A stretch of 64,000 bases of DNA from Drosophila miranda (lineage: Eukaryota; Arthropoda; Insecta; Diptera; Drosophilidae). The stretch spans positions 3,596,001-3,660,000 of the forward strand of contig NC_046677.1 of assembly GCF_003369915.1 (NCBI RefSeq). The letters are read 5' to 3'. A program made the position numbers and the translations under genes. Below are positions 12,351-22,989 of this stretch, piece by piece (the stretch's first letter is position 1; each line of letters begins with the position of its first letter). The notes below the pieces were generated by a model. That model was not told the DNA's origin and made no database searches. It was given only the letters and a program-made list of their open reading frames with translations.

Positions 12351-13385
12351 TTTTTATACGCGAGACTCAAAATGAGTATAGGGGTATATTAGATTTGTGG
12401 GGAAAATGGATGTGTGTAACGTCATGAAAGAATCGTTTCCGACCCCATAAAGTATATATTTTTGATCAGCATCAATAGCCGAGTCGATTAAGCCCTGTCT
12501 GTCTATCCGTCCCTATGAGCGACTAGTGCTCAAAGACTATAAGAGCTAGAGCAACGAAATTCACTGTTACAAGAACATTTCAAAACTTCGCCCCATCCAC
12601 TTTTGCCCCCACAAAGGGCGAAAATCTAAGGCATTCACATCGTATCAAAGATACGAACAAACAGAAAACGCAGAATCGTATAGGATTACTACTAGAGTGC
12701 AAAATCTGAACCAGATCGTATTATTATAGCCAAAATCAAGAATACAATTTCATTCCCTCTCGCTTTGTCTCTCTCTAACATACATGTTTCATGGTCGGCT
12801 TTGCGTATTGCAAAATGTGAGTTCAAGGATCTCAGAGACTATAAAAGCTAGAGTAACCCATTTTGGTATCCACACTCCGAGTTGACGAGTTAGTTTCCAA
12901 ATTTCGCCACACCCCCTTCCGCACCTGACAAAACCGAAAATCCGAAATGCCCCAGCATCCACAAATCTCCATCCACAATATCCACATTCCTATTAGATCT
13001 CACTATAAAACGCATATTTCAGAATTTCACCCTACCCCACAAAGGACGAAAATCTGTGGCATACACAATATTAATAAAAAAATACGAGAAAACTTAAAAC
13101 GCACAATCATAGAGAATGACCATATAATCAGATTGCCGAATCTGGATCAGATCGGATCATTTTTATAGCCAATAGGAACAAATCTATTTGCAGTGGCTAC
13201 GCAGCGCCCTACACGCTCAGACTGATTTTCTATCTCTCTCGCACGCATTCTTTGCCGTGTAGTTTAATATTAGCGGCGTCTGCCGGAGGACGTCCATAAT
13301 GACTAAGTATCGGGTATAAATGTAGAGTTGCGGTCTCCGCAGCAACTCACAAAGTTCCCCCTCGTTCTGCTTTGGGGATGAAGAC
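12351..13385 (+). mobile_element. DINE-1/Helentron-like non-autonomous repeat
   Basis: The left end reads TTTTTATACGCGAGACTC followed by an imperfect palindrome (CTCAAAATGAGTATAGGGGT). The right end has the inverse subterminal motif AGTATCGGGTATAAAT (about 13306-13321), then a stem-loop around GAGTTGCGG/CCGCAGCAACTC and CTCACAAAGTTCCCCCTCGTT. Inverted subterminal motifs plus a 3' stem-loop are the layout of DINE-1/Helentron elements. No coding capacity. The interior carries repeated blocks such as CAAAGGGCGAAAATCT and TCTGTCTC. Related copies occur at 26.8-27.2, 55.3-55.8 and 63.84-64.0 kb. The element splits the older LINE on either side. Confidence 0.55.
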
Positions 13386-14060
13386 TTTTTTTGCTTTAAG
13401 CTAAGCTTATGGTATTGTCCCCACTACCAGAATCTTCCTCAAGATACATTTCAGTCAGCTTATGTTCGCCTTTGTTAGTTAAATAAATAAGGATGTGATC
13501 AAAGTTATCAAAATTACCGACCCTTCACTACAGAGATGTGTGCCTTGATGGTTGTTTTATAAGCCCCCCATGGTACAATCTGAGGGGCTTGTTTTCGAGA
13601 TGATCCTGAGAAGACTTGCGTCCTCAGACGTTCCCTCGATTTCAAAGCAACATTTTGACAATAGGACCTTTTTGCTTTCCGGGTTTCCCGCCAGGGGGGT
13701 TTCTTTTCCACATAGGTTTGTTTGGGGGGCAAGCTGCCAGTCCAATGTATCCGGGCATAATCGTGTTGCTGTAAAACATTTTTCCCAGTTGGCTTTCCAA
13801 TATAGTCAGTAGGTTTTGGTCTTGCGAGGGATAACATCGTCTCGATATACATGGGGTCATGGAAGGAGTGGTCCTCTAGGACTGTCAAACTCTTGACTAT
13901 GTCAATAAGTTGAGAGACTAAGGTGGGGTTAATGACATCCTGTCGGTTTTTGTTTTTTAATAAACGTAGCGTCGTTGCCCCGAGCACAAATTAATAAATT
14001 AGATTTTAGGATGAAGCTTAAGAATAACTCACCGCTTACATTTGGTTGTAGTGAGCTTTG
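13386..14060 (-). mobile_element. Degenerate LOA-like LINE, endonuclease fragment
   Basis: Frame 13514-13987 (minus) encodes a stretch (NKNRQDVINPTLVSQ, then VLEDHSFHDPMYIETMLSLA) aligning by eye with the EN C-terminus of the 14-19 kb element (NRKEVLDLTLASHEIQ, VLEEHSLSDHRYVETVFSFS). It is most simply the 5' part of the LINE whose 3' half lies at 10.8-12.3 kb, separated by the Helentron-like insertion and by loss of the central RT. Confidence 0.6.
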
Positions 14061-14073
14061 GCATTGCAGCCTA

Positions 14074-14091
14074 TTAGGTTAGGTTAGGTTA
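14074..14091 (-). repeat. TTAGG-type pentamer tail of the LINE
   Basis: The plus strand reads TTAGGTTAGGTTAGGTTA, three and a half units of the insect telomeric pentamer, exactly at the LINE 3' end. The next plus-strand bases (AGGCGGTAGCC) are element 3' UTR. Confidence 0.85.
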
Positions 14092-14227
14092 AGGCGGTAG
14101 CCGGGAGGGGGGGGGATAAGAGCCTCCCGCCCCCAAGCTCACTTGGACCTATAAAAGGTCCGTTGTGTTGCCGCATGGACATGTGCCCCTTCGCGTTGCC
14201 CGAACCGTGAGAGCATACTACTGCAGG

Positions 14228-17200
14228 TTAAGGGCAGTCCCATCCGGTGGCTTGGATGTATTTGGACAAGGTCCCTGGTTTGATTACGGACAGGTCCGAA
14301 ATGTCCGTGAGGAAAGCGGCCCCGAGAATACGAAGACGACGATTTCCAAGGGCTGGGCAGTGGCAGAAGAAGTGGGGGACCGATTCCTCCTCCTCCTCGT
14401 CGCGACAACTCCTGCAGAAGTCGTTATGAGGGATTGACAGTCTAGAGGCGTGAGTGCCGATCTGCCAGTGTCCCGTAATGGCTCTAGTAACTGCAGAGCA
14501 CTGTGCTCTGCTGAGTTTATACAGCTCTGCTGAGCGCTTCTTCGATCGATATGGCCATATCAATCTTGAGACTTTACAGGAAACGGTTTGCTGCCATCTC
14601 CTATTGGCATTTTGCTAGAACAATTCGTGCGTTAGGAGCCTGCACGTAGCCAAGGGCATCGCTACTTGCTCCCTCTCCGATAGGAGAGGAATCGTAGTAC
14701 CCTGCCTGGCTAGCTCGTCGGCGGCGTCATTCCCCTCGATGTCCCTGTGCCCGGGGACCCATATAAGGAAGAGATCTAACTGCTCTGCGATCTCGTGCAG
14801 AGACCTGCGGCAGTCATTTACAGTCGCTGAGTTCGATGATATTGAGCCTAGAGCTTTGATAGCTGCTTGGCTGTCCGAGAAGACGCACACTAAGTGCGTA
14901 ACAAGAAGTAGTTTGGAGACGATCGAAATGGCCTCCTTGATGGCATCAACCTCCGCTTGGAACACACTACAGTGATCCGGGAGCCTGTAGCAATGACTGA
15001 TGTTCAGCTCGCTGCAGTAGACTCCGCCTCCCACGCGGCCGTCTAGCTTTGAGCCATCAGTGTAGAAGTGGACCGCATTTGCAGGTCCTGGTTCGCCCAT
15101 CTCCCAGTCCTCCCTAGATGGGATTGATACCTGGAAGGGCGTCGAGAGGTGATCACTGGGGATACAGTAATCTGTCCTCTCTGGTAATTGTGGGAGTCTC
15201 ATCAGCATTCCCGAGTGCCCAACCGCGGATGCTTTCCACAGTCTGGCTTCTCTCATTCTGAGGGCGGAAAGTGTTGCCACCTTCTTTCCCATGAGATCCA
15301 CAGGGAGGAGGTCCAGCACAGTATTCAGGGCTTCCCCTGGAGTAGTGCGTAGCCCGCCAGTTATGCATAGCTCTGCCATGCGTTGAACTCTGCTGAGTTT
15401 ATTGAGGCATGTCCTTCTGTCCAAGGCTGGCCACCATACCACCACTCCATAGAGCATGATTGGTCGTATGATGGCGGTGTAGAGCCACCGAACTATATAG
15501 GGGGTCATTCCCCATTTTAGTCCGATGGCTTTCCTGCAGGTATAGAGGGCCACTGTGGCCTTCTTTACTCTATCCTCTATGCTCAATTTCCAATCGAGCT
15601 TTCTATCGAGGATTAGGCCAAGATACTTGGCGTTGTTGCTGAAGACTAGCGTTTCCCCACATAGTCTTGGGGGAATCAGTACCGGAACTTTGTACTTGCT
15701 AGTGAAAAGCACCAGTTCCGTTTTAGACGGGTTGACGCCTAATCCGCATTTGTCTGCCCATTTCGACATTTTCGTGAGAGTACTTGTCATGCACTCACAC
15801 AACGTCTGCGGAAATTTTCCGGAGAATGCTATGGCAACATCGTCCGCGTACGCCACCACACGGCAGCCACCCCCTCTATCTCCCGCAGCAGTGTGTTCAC
15901 TGCCACGTTCCATAGGAGGGGCGAGAGGACTCCGCCCTGCGGTGTGCCTCTGCTGACAAATCCGGTACACGTTGACGTCCCCAGTGATGCCTCAACCGTC
16001 CTGCATTGTAGCATCTGATCGATCAGGCTCACCGTCCTGGAGTCAACGCCCAGATCCGTCAGTACGCCCGTGATGGCGGTCGGAAGGATGTTGTTAAACG
16101 CGCCTTCTATGTCGAGGAAGGCTACTAGGGTGTACTCCTTAAAATTAAGGGACGCTTCGATGATCGATGTGATCGAGTGTAGGGCCGTTTCGGTGGATCT
16201 TCCCTTCCGATAGGCATGCTGGGAGTCTGAGATCAGACTGGACGGAATGCACGCCGTTAGATGCAGCCCCAGGAGCCGCTCCATCGCCTTTAGAAGAAAA
16301 GACGATAGACTTATGGGTCTGAAATCTTTTGGGGCAGTGTGCGAGGGCTTGCCTGCCTTGGGTATGAATACGACTTTGGTCTGAAGCCAGGTGTCAGGAA
16401 TGCACCCGTGGGAGAAGATTCCCTCGTAAATTATTTTGAGCCAGTTAATGGCTTTATGTCCCGCGTGAATCAGTTGGGCAGGGAAAATGCCGTCTGGCCC
16501 CGCGGACTTGTAGAGTTTAAAGCTTCTGATCGCCCAGGAAATGTTCTCCTGGCTTAGCAGTCTCAGGATGGCATTTGAGGCGACAGAAGGAGGCGCGAGG
16601 TAGTTGGGTCTGTTTTCATCGCAGCCAGGGAAGTGGGTATTTAGGAGAAGATTTAGCGACTCCTCGCTGGACGTAGTCCACGACTGGTCGGTGTTCTTCA
16701 AGTAGCCCAGGGTGGGTGTTGTCTTCGAGAGAACTCTGCGCAAGCGTGAGGCTTCTGAGTTACTCTCGATTTCGCTGCAGAACTTACGCCAGGAGGCGCG
16801 TTTGGCTTTTCTAAGTTCTTTGTTGTAGGTTGACAGACTGGCCTTGTATTCGGCCCAGTTTTGCTCAACGTTTTCAGCCTTAGCTTTATTGAAGAGTCTC
16901 CGGGAGGCTTTCCGAAGTTCACCCAGTTTCGGATTCCACCATTCAGGTTTCTTCTGGCCTCTGTTCTTGCCAGAGGGGCATGCTTTGTCGAGCGCCTTAT
17001 TGCAGGCGTCGGTAAAGATCTTAAGAAGACGAGTCGTGGCCTCCGTGGAGAACTCCTCCTCAGATGGGGGCTCAGGGAGAACACGACAGAGGTAATCAGA
17101 GTACCGAGTCCAGTTTGTCCGCCTGATGTTCCGGAATCGGACTGGCTTCGGTACTGAGAAGGAGAAGACAGTTTCCACGTACCTGTGGTCCGATAAGGAG

Positions 17201-17823
17201 TGCTCTTCCAGGACCCTCCAGGATACAATGTTACGCTGTATCTCATGAGAGGCAAGCGTGAGGTCCAGGACCTCCTTGCGGTTTTTAATGATAAAGGTGG
17301 GATCACTACCCCGGTTTAATAAGACCATCTGAGTGGTCAGTAAGTAACTGAAAAGGTACTCACCCCTTTCGTTTGTGTCAGTGCTTCCCCACTGACAGTG
17401 ATGTGCATTGGCATCGCACCCCACAATTAGGCCGATGTCCTTGGCCGAGCAGTCTGCGATTAGAGCCCGGAGAGGCGCGTGTGGAGGGGGGTCTGGTTGT
17501 TCATGCCCCATGTATGCGGAGCAGATCCTCAGTGAGCGCTCCTGGCCTTCGAGACTCACTGCGGTGTGGTCTTCATTGCTGAAATTTGGGAGCAAAAATA
17601 AGTGCAACTCTCTTTTTGCAAGAATACAGGTACGAATTTTACCTGCGGTTTCAGCTAAATATAGCTTGTAGTCAGAAGTCCTCAGACTGGAGACCCTGTT
17701 TCCGAGGATCCAGGGCTCCTGAATGAGGACTATGTCGGCTCCACCCTTGGCCAGGTGGAGCAGTAGAGCAGCGCATGCTGCCTTACAATGGTGGAGGTTT
17801 ATCTGCAGGAGCGTCAACGACAT
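14228..17823 (-). pseudogene. LINE ORF2: AP endonuclease, reverse transcriptase, RNase H (one frameshift, one nonsense)
   Basis: From the ATG at 17823 the protein opens with an APE-type endonuclease (LLQINLHHCKAACAALL, IQEPWI, then GCDANAHHCQWGS and the SDH motif LSDHRYVE). It continues into reverse transcriptase (SAGPDGIFPAQLI, FRPISLSSFLLKAMERL, FLDIEGAFNN, RGTPQGGVLSPLLWN). A single-base shift near 15870 moves the catalytic AYADD into the next frame (14615-15970). That frame carries RNase H (HFYTDGSKLDGRVGGGVY, then a conserved Glu in VFQAEVDAIKEA and the Asp in VFSDSQAA). A TAG at 14615-14617 interrupts before the Cys/His tail (CRSCRDEEEEE to HFFCHCPA), which ends at 14228. Frameshift and nonsense make it inactive unless these are sequencing errors. 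Confidence 0.85.
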
Positions 17824-19237
17824 TCCTGAGGCTCGCCTCCACCATTGTTGCTTCTAGATCGCTGTCAGGGGACTCCGGCTCCTCCCCGACAACGATGTGG
17901 CTGAGACCTCTGGCTAGGTCGCTCTCGTCGAACGCGTAGTCGTCCAAGATGTCGTCCGACATCATGGACGCCGCATCCGACGCCGGGTTGTCTTCCTCGC
18001 ACGAGGCCCCCTCTTTCGGGATCTCCGGCAGCTCCGGGTCTGGCTCGACCTCCGCTTGCCTGCCCTTGCGATCGGACTTGTAAGTGGATATGGTGACCTT
18101 CTTGTAGCCATAATCCACTACACCGTCCGACTTTGCGAGGAGATCAATGGATTCCTCATTTAGGACGAGGATGATCTGGCGCCTCTGCCCTTGGATATCC
18201 TCCACCCTTGCCACCTTCCAATCGGCTGTAGGAAGGTGGGGGTTGCAGACCTGCAGTAACCTGAGGATCTTCTCAGGCTCTGCAGGTTTAGCCGAGACCC
18301 ACGCTCTGGCTCTCGGGCGACTAGGGACATCTTCCCACTTCACGGCCTCCAGTTTCGCCCCTGGGTAGACCTCTTTTAGGGCCGCCACCGCCTTCAAGTA
18401 GAGGGCCGCAGAGCGAGCGTCTTGGCAGGCGATGGCTTTCACCTTGCCTTGATGCCACCCTGCGTCCTCACACTTTGGCGGTGGTCCGCCGTTCTCCTCC
18501 ACTTCCAGTAGGAACCGGTCCTGGAGCTCGTTCTCCACCAGGTGCCACTTATCGCGAGGGACATGGCCGTCCTCGGCGCCCCTGTCCAGGACACCGATCA
18601 GGGTCTTGCCCCTCGCCACCTCAGCGAACGACCGGTTCGTGAGGTGGGTCTTCACCCGCTTGGCTTGCTGGGCTTGGCCTGGCTGATTTGCGGGGTCCTC
18701 CGCTGAGCGTTGCCGCTTGTTGGGGGCCTTGGCTGCGCCCTTTCCGGCTTTGGCTGGCTGGAACAGTGGAAGGATTGAGCAGGCCCACAGCCTCTGCTCC
18801 TTTCCTTCGGCTGACGCCTTGAAGTTCGGGTCTTCGTTGGACAGGATGAAAGCCGCTCGTCTCCTGTCCTGGTACGACGGCTTTCCTCCCCGTGGTACAG
18901 AGACGTTGCCCGCCGGGGCTCCCATGGGTTCTTCGGTCCCGGTGCGCTTACCAGCCGCGATTACGCTCTGCATGGCAGCCACCCCGGTATCCGCTTCGCC
19001 CTTGGAGCCACCCGACTTGGAAGGACCCGATTGGCTTTTCGGGCCCCCCCTCGCTGCGGCTGCTGCCTGAAGACGGTGGACCGACTCAGTCTCCCTCCCC
19101 GTCTTCTTTGGACCCGGTTTCCCAGGCGCTGGTGCAGAGGGATTGGCTTGTCCCTCCGGTACTTTAAGAGGAGTACCGAGCTCCTTTGCGGCTTTGTTGG
19201 TTTTTATATATTTATTATTTGGCATAGTAGTTCCCAC
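17783..19237 (-). CDS. LINE ORF1 protein, DUF4780-like, intact
   Basis: It is an uninterrupted 484-codon frame. The N-terminus is Pro/Lys/Gly-rich and disordered. From about residue 200 it has the pattern RSFAEVARGKTLIGVLDRG, then WHLVENELQDRFLLEVEENG, followed by AGWHQGKVKAIACQDARSA and a VPSRPRARAW block. This resembles the DUF4780 region of LOA-type ORF1 proteins, presumed to bind RNA as a Gag-like chaperone. I see no CCHC knuckles. The C-terminus is acidic. The stop lies 41 bp inside ORF2, so ORF2 translation likely depends on reinitiation or coupling, as proposed for related elements. The homologous ORF1 of the second LINE (34.1-35.6 kb) shares the block but is clearly a different family. 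Confidence 0.82.
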   Translation of the reverse strand: MGTTMPNNKYIKTNKAAKELGTPLKVPEGQANPSAPAPGKPGPKKTGRETESVHRLQAAAAARGGPKSQSGPSKSGGSKGEADTGVAAMQSVIAAGKRTGTEEPMGAPAGNVSVPRGGKPSYQDRRRAAFILSNEDPNFKASAEGKEQRLWACSILPLFQPAKAGKGAAKAPNKRQRSAEDPANQPGQAQQAKRVKTHLTNRSFAEVARGKTLIGVLDRGAEDGHVPRDKWHLVENELQDRFLLEVEENGGPPPKCEDAGWHQGKVKAIACQDARSAALYLKAVAALKEVYPGAKLEAVKWEDVPSRPRARAWVSAKPAEPEKILRLLQVCNPHLPTADWKVARVEDIQGQRRQIILVLNEESIDLLAKSDGVVDYGYKKVTISTYKSDRKGRQAEVEPDPELPEIPKEGASCEEDNPASDAASMMSDDILDDYAFDESDLARGLSHIVVGEEPESPDSDLEATMVEASLRNVVDAPADKPPPL

Positions 19238-19834
19238 GAGTAGGCGGGAAGGGGATGGTCACCCGAGGCATAGCCCGCTTGCCCCGGGAAGCCTGATTTA
19301 AACTGGAGGTCGGCAGGTATCCAGAGTCCGCATATTACCGACCGGGCACCCCCCCGGCCATGCATCCCTCGGCATATAACAGTGTCACCTTGGATTGGGG
19401 TAATTTCACTGAGAGTTTTCTTCTCTCCGCCCGACTACCATTCGCCAGCATCCTAGCAGAGACATGACCGTGCTAGGACCTGTTTCCAGCCGCCCTCACG
19501 GGGAGAGTATAGTCGCACTTCCACCGGTATGCACAGTTACGGCGGGTGACGGTTCGCTCGCAACCCTCTGTGTCCTAGGGGGGGTGTGAGACGCAGACCG
19601 CACCGGGTATTACTAACCGGAGCGGCTGCGCCTCAGTTCCGAGTTCACAGTTGAGCCGACCTGTCATCCGTTTGTCCCCCTGTAGCACCCGATGGCTGAC
19701 GGCCCTTGCAGCCTATTAGTAGGCCTTTTTTCTCGTGAGCCAGGATGACATCCGACTTCATTTGCAGCTCTAGGCTTACCGCCATGTTGTATCCATTACC
19801 TAAATTACTCACACATTACTCACATCCAAGCGGA
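19238..19834 (-). other. LINE 5' UTR/promoter region and element junction
   Basis: The sequence is GC-rich, with no open frame, continuous in composition with ORF1, and runs out near 19700. It should contain the internal promoter of the LINE. From about 19700 to 19834 the composition changes and the next ORF1 fragment begins. The exact 5' end was not resolved. Confidence 0.45.
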
Positions 19835-20335
19835 TTATTTGTCCAGAAGATGCTGGCTCCAGCTCGTCATTAGGCGCTTCGATCTCCGAGCCAACGTCCT
19901 ACTTGACTGGGTTGACGACTGGTCGCGCCCCGGCCGCTTCGTCCGAACTATACCAGCCAGCGACCTGGCGCTCGGTCTACTGGGCACATCGCTCCAGTCT
20001 TCTGCACCGAACTTCGCCCCAGCGTTGACCTCATCGATTTGCGCTACCGCTGCTTTATAAAGCTTCACGGAGCGCTCGTCTTCGAAGGCAATGATTTTAA
20101 TATTGCCCTGGAACCAGCCCATGTCTTTGGTGGCTCGGTTGCCCGCTGTCTTTACCGAGGATCTCGAAGCAGCGGTTGGCCAATGCCGCTTCCACCCAGT
20201 TCCACTGACTTCTGGGTATCCTCCCCTCCCCAGGTGTCTCTTTAGAGAGTGGCCTTTTGCTTGAGGAGCCACCTTTTTTGCTCGAAAGTAAATTCTGGTA
20301 GCACCGCCTATGCCCACTCCGCCTTCTTCAGCCAA
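19835..20335 (-). pseudogene. Second LOA-like ORF1 fragment
   Basis: The frame encodes 166 residues with GWFQGNIKIIAFEDERSVKL and EDWSDVPSRPSARSLAGIVR. These correspond by eye to GWHQGKVKAIACQDARSAAL and KWEDVPSRPRARAWVSAKPA in the intact ORF1 next door. The N-terminal half is out of register and the C-terminus is scrambled. It is the remnant of another related LINE in the same orientation. Confidence 0.65.
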
Positions 20336-20339
20336 TCGG

Positions 20340-21730
20340 CTGATGGGCTGGCTTCAGCGTTACCGTAAATGGCAAATCATCCCCCGGCACTTTATCAGTC
20401 ACTTTACTTTACTATCACTATCACTTTATCGGGCAGCCGCAATGTTGCTTAGCTGCCACTCCATGGTGTCAGTTTTGGGAGGTGCTGACTAGGTGACTAG
20501 CCCAGTCGTTAACTGGGAGCTCAGTTAATTACCTGCCCTCTGTTCGAATGATGCCTTGCCGGGCAACGTGAATCTCTACCCGGGCTAACCGTTCTCGTTT
20601 TCTGCATTTCGTGGGAGTGGCACTCCCCAAACGTCAACTGGGTCGAATAACACACTTAGTGCGGCCCGGTGTGTAGTAGGTATGGTTGGGATTTGCTAGG
20701 CAGTGTGTAGGGACGGGAGTGTGTGAGCTACTTATTACGAGGCAGCACTAGAAGCGCATCGTCTCTTTTGCTTTTTTGCGAAACCCAACTGTCTGCCCGG
20801 GACTGCTTATTTTCGGCACTTTCCCTAGGGATGCCCGCTTTTTCGCAGCTGACCTACCTACCGAGGTTAAAGCAAAATTGGCGATGAATTCGACGACTGA
20901 GCGACGAGCCGACAAATGAAAGAATGCGCAAGCAGCGGACAGTCGCTGATAAGAAGAGCAAACGCTCTGATGACAGGACCGAAAAAACGAGACTGGATCC
21001 AGCTCATGCTGACATACGGAGTATAAGATCACACCATCGGCCAAGTATAGTTCGGAGGAGAAAAGTAATGACCAAAGCCTCTCAAAGGTAGTCTGTGAAG
21101 TGCGTGAAACTAAAACAAAACCGGGGACAGCACGACAAGTGCCGTCTGAACCATGAGGATAAGTCTAGACGAGACAGAAGAGAGGGCAAACAGAAATTAC
21201 AAAGAGAACCTTAACCCGGGTCTAAGAGATGTCATTAAGGATGATCACCCCTGAAAGCGATGACTGCGACGAGAGACCAGTCTCGTGTAAGTACATCATA
21301 GAGGAGCGACACACAGAATGATAAGCTGAAGATAGACGCGGTTGCCAGGCAACGTCGGTAGTCTACCAGAGGTTGAGGCTTAGGAACGGCCGAAGATCAG
21401 AAGATAAGCTGCGACTATCAGGACCGAACTCAATGAGTCATAGGAAGGTCAAGATGGAGGAACAAGCGTAGTAGTGGGAAAAGTTTTTTGTGCGGAATTA
21501 GCCGGAAATATCCGGACTAGCGGTAAAAGTTCCAAACAGTTCGAAAATTCCAAATCATAGCTCACACTACCGAAAGAGAATCATTGAAAGGACGACAAAA
21601 AAAAAATCTAGGTTAGAGACGCAGGAAAGAAAAAGAGTCAACGCTATTCAACGTAGCATGCTTCATTGACCGTTCAAATAAACCAACAGACCAGCTATCT
21701 CTGTTTTTGCAGTTAGTCACTTAGCAAAGT
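20340..21730. other. Unassigned GC-mixed sequence, probably transposon-derived
   Basis: No coherent reading frame was found. The first 350 bp could be the 5' UTR of the LINE fragment to its left (minus strand). From 20740 to 21700 the sequence is purine-rich and of intermediate GC, unlike the AT-rich host spacers, but I recognise no element in it. Confidence 0.35.
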
Positions 21731-22830
21731 CTGGTGACATACAGCTTTGATAGGCAATACACACTGGCGACCATACACTATGTCCGTAATAGATTATTCC
21801 CACAGGCGATCATCCACCATTCATTTCTGGGATGGTCTGTAAGGTTTTGCCGCTCCGAAAATTTTCCAGTTGTTTTACCTTCAGTCTGGGATGTTCCTGA
21901 AGGACCTAGCATTAGTTTGGGCTGTGGTTCAACAACAAAATAATTTCTTTCACCAACTTATAATGTTTCTAGAAATAAATAATGATGATTATGATGACTA
22001 TAACTTAGACGTGGATGAGATGCTTGACTGGGTACCGGCCTGGGTATCTGCACTAAAAAAAAAACCAAAGCCAGGAAAGCTGTGGTCGTTTGTGATTGCT
22101 TCTACTTAATTCAACCAAAGTTTAAAGTACAAGGACATATTTTATGTTTTTAAAAACAACGAGGCGTTCTCCAAAAAGAGTTTTCGAATGGAGAGGCCCT
22201 GCTTTGATATTTTAGTGAATCGGCTGGAACTGCTGCGGAAGAAGGACACGAGCTGCCGAGCTGTAATTCCATTGGAAAAGTGCATCACCGTTGCGCTATA
22301 GATTTTGGGCTCGTTCTCTGAGTACCAAACCGTTGGCAGGCTTTTCGGTGTGGCTTCAAACAGTGTGTAATATCCTGCAAGAATTTTTCAGAGCACTCGT
22401 CCACGAGTTTTCGAAGGAGTACATATCGGCCAATCACCTAACTTCCGACAAAATTAATTATTGCGTAAAGGAATTTGAGGCAATTGGGTTTCTAGGTACC
22501 TAGGCGCAATTGGTAAGAAATCTACAGATGCTGATGATCTCCATAGATGTCAGATCAAAATAAAACCATCAGCAGCTGAGGCCTACCATAGCTATCGATG
22601 ATACACCAAAAGTCAAGCCTTGGAAAACGGATCGAAGCATCGGCATTACTCCAAAAGAAAGCTCCAAGCTCCAGCCCCTTCTTTGGAACAGCGCTGGAAG
22701 GCGCTGGTAGAAAATACGTTTGGACATTTAAAGGCCAGACCTCGAATAATCGGAAAATGCTTTGATAGCCACCACAACTATAATCAGTCAGCAGAACAGA
22801 TTCGATTGCAATCGCAAAATAATGTGTAGA
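21730..22830 (+). pseudogene. Decayed PIF/Harbinger transposase
   Basis: The plus-strand frames read in order as parts of a DDE_Tnp_4-type transposase. First comes an acidic N-terminus with EMLDWVPAWVSALKKKP (about 22010-22070). Next is a block with FRMERPCFDILVNRLELLRK and DTSCRAVIPLEKCITVAL (about 22170-22300), typical of the region before the first catalytic Asp. Then comes a helix-turn-helix-like VGRLFGVASNSVCNILQEFF (about 22325-22390). At the end is VENTFGHLKARPRIIGKCF (about 22710-22765), matching the conserved ENxFGxLKxR motif. Stops occur at about 22108 and 22300, and the catalytic centre between 22500 and 22600 is missing or scrambled. Terminal inverted repeats were not located. Confidence 0.72.
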
Positions 22831-22989
22831 ACGTAATTAAAATTAAAAACTTATTTATTTTGTATTTTTTAACAGCTGAAGTACACTGAAACTACGCCCT
22901 TTGGAAACTGACAGGACGCTACAAGCGGCAATCTACACCTTCCGGTAAGGAAGGCTGACGGCTCATGTGCAAGAAAAGTAATGGGCTAA

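Larger units (their letters stand above)
14072..19700 (-). mobile_element. Near-complete LOA/I-group LINE (family 1)
   Basis: The order on the minus strand is a GC-rich 5' UTR (about 19240-19700), ORF1 (17783-19237), ORF2 (14228-17823, overlapping ORF1 by 41 bp) and a short 3' UTR ending in TTAGG-type repeats at 14074-14091. RNase H after RT and a DUF4780-like ORF1 place it in the LOA/I group rather than jockey. The GC content is far above the flanks, suggesting a relatively young insertion. ORF2 has one frameshift and one nonsense codon, so this copy is not autonomous as it stands. Confidence 0.82.
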
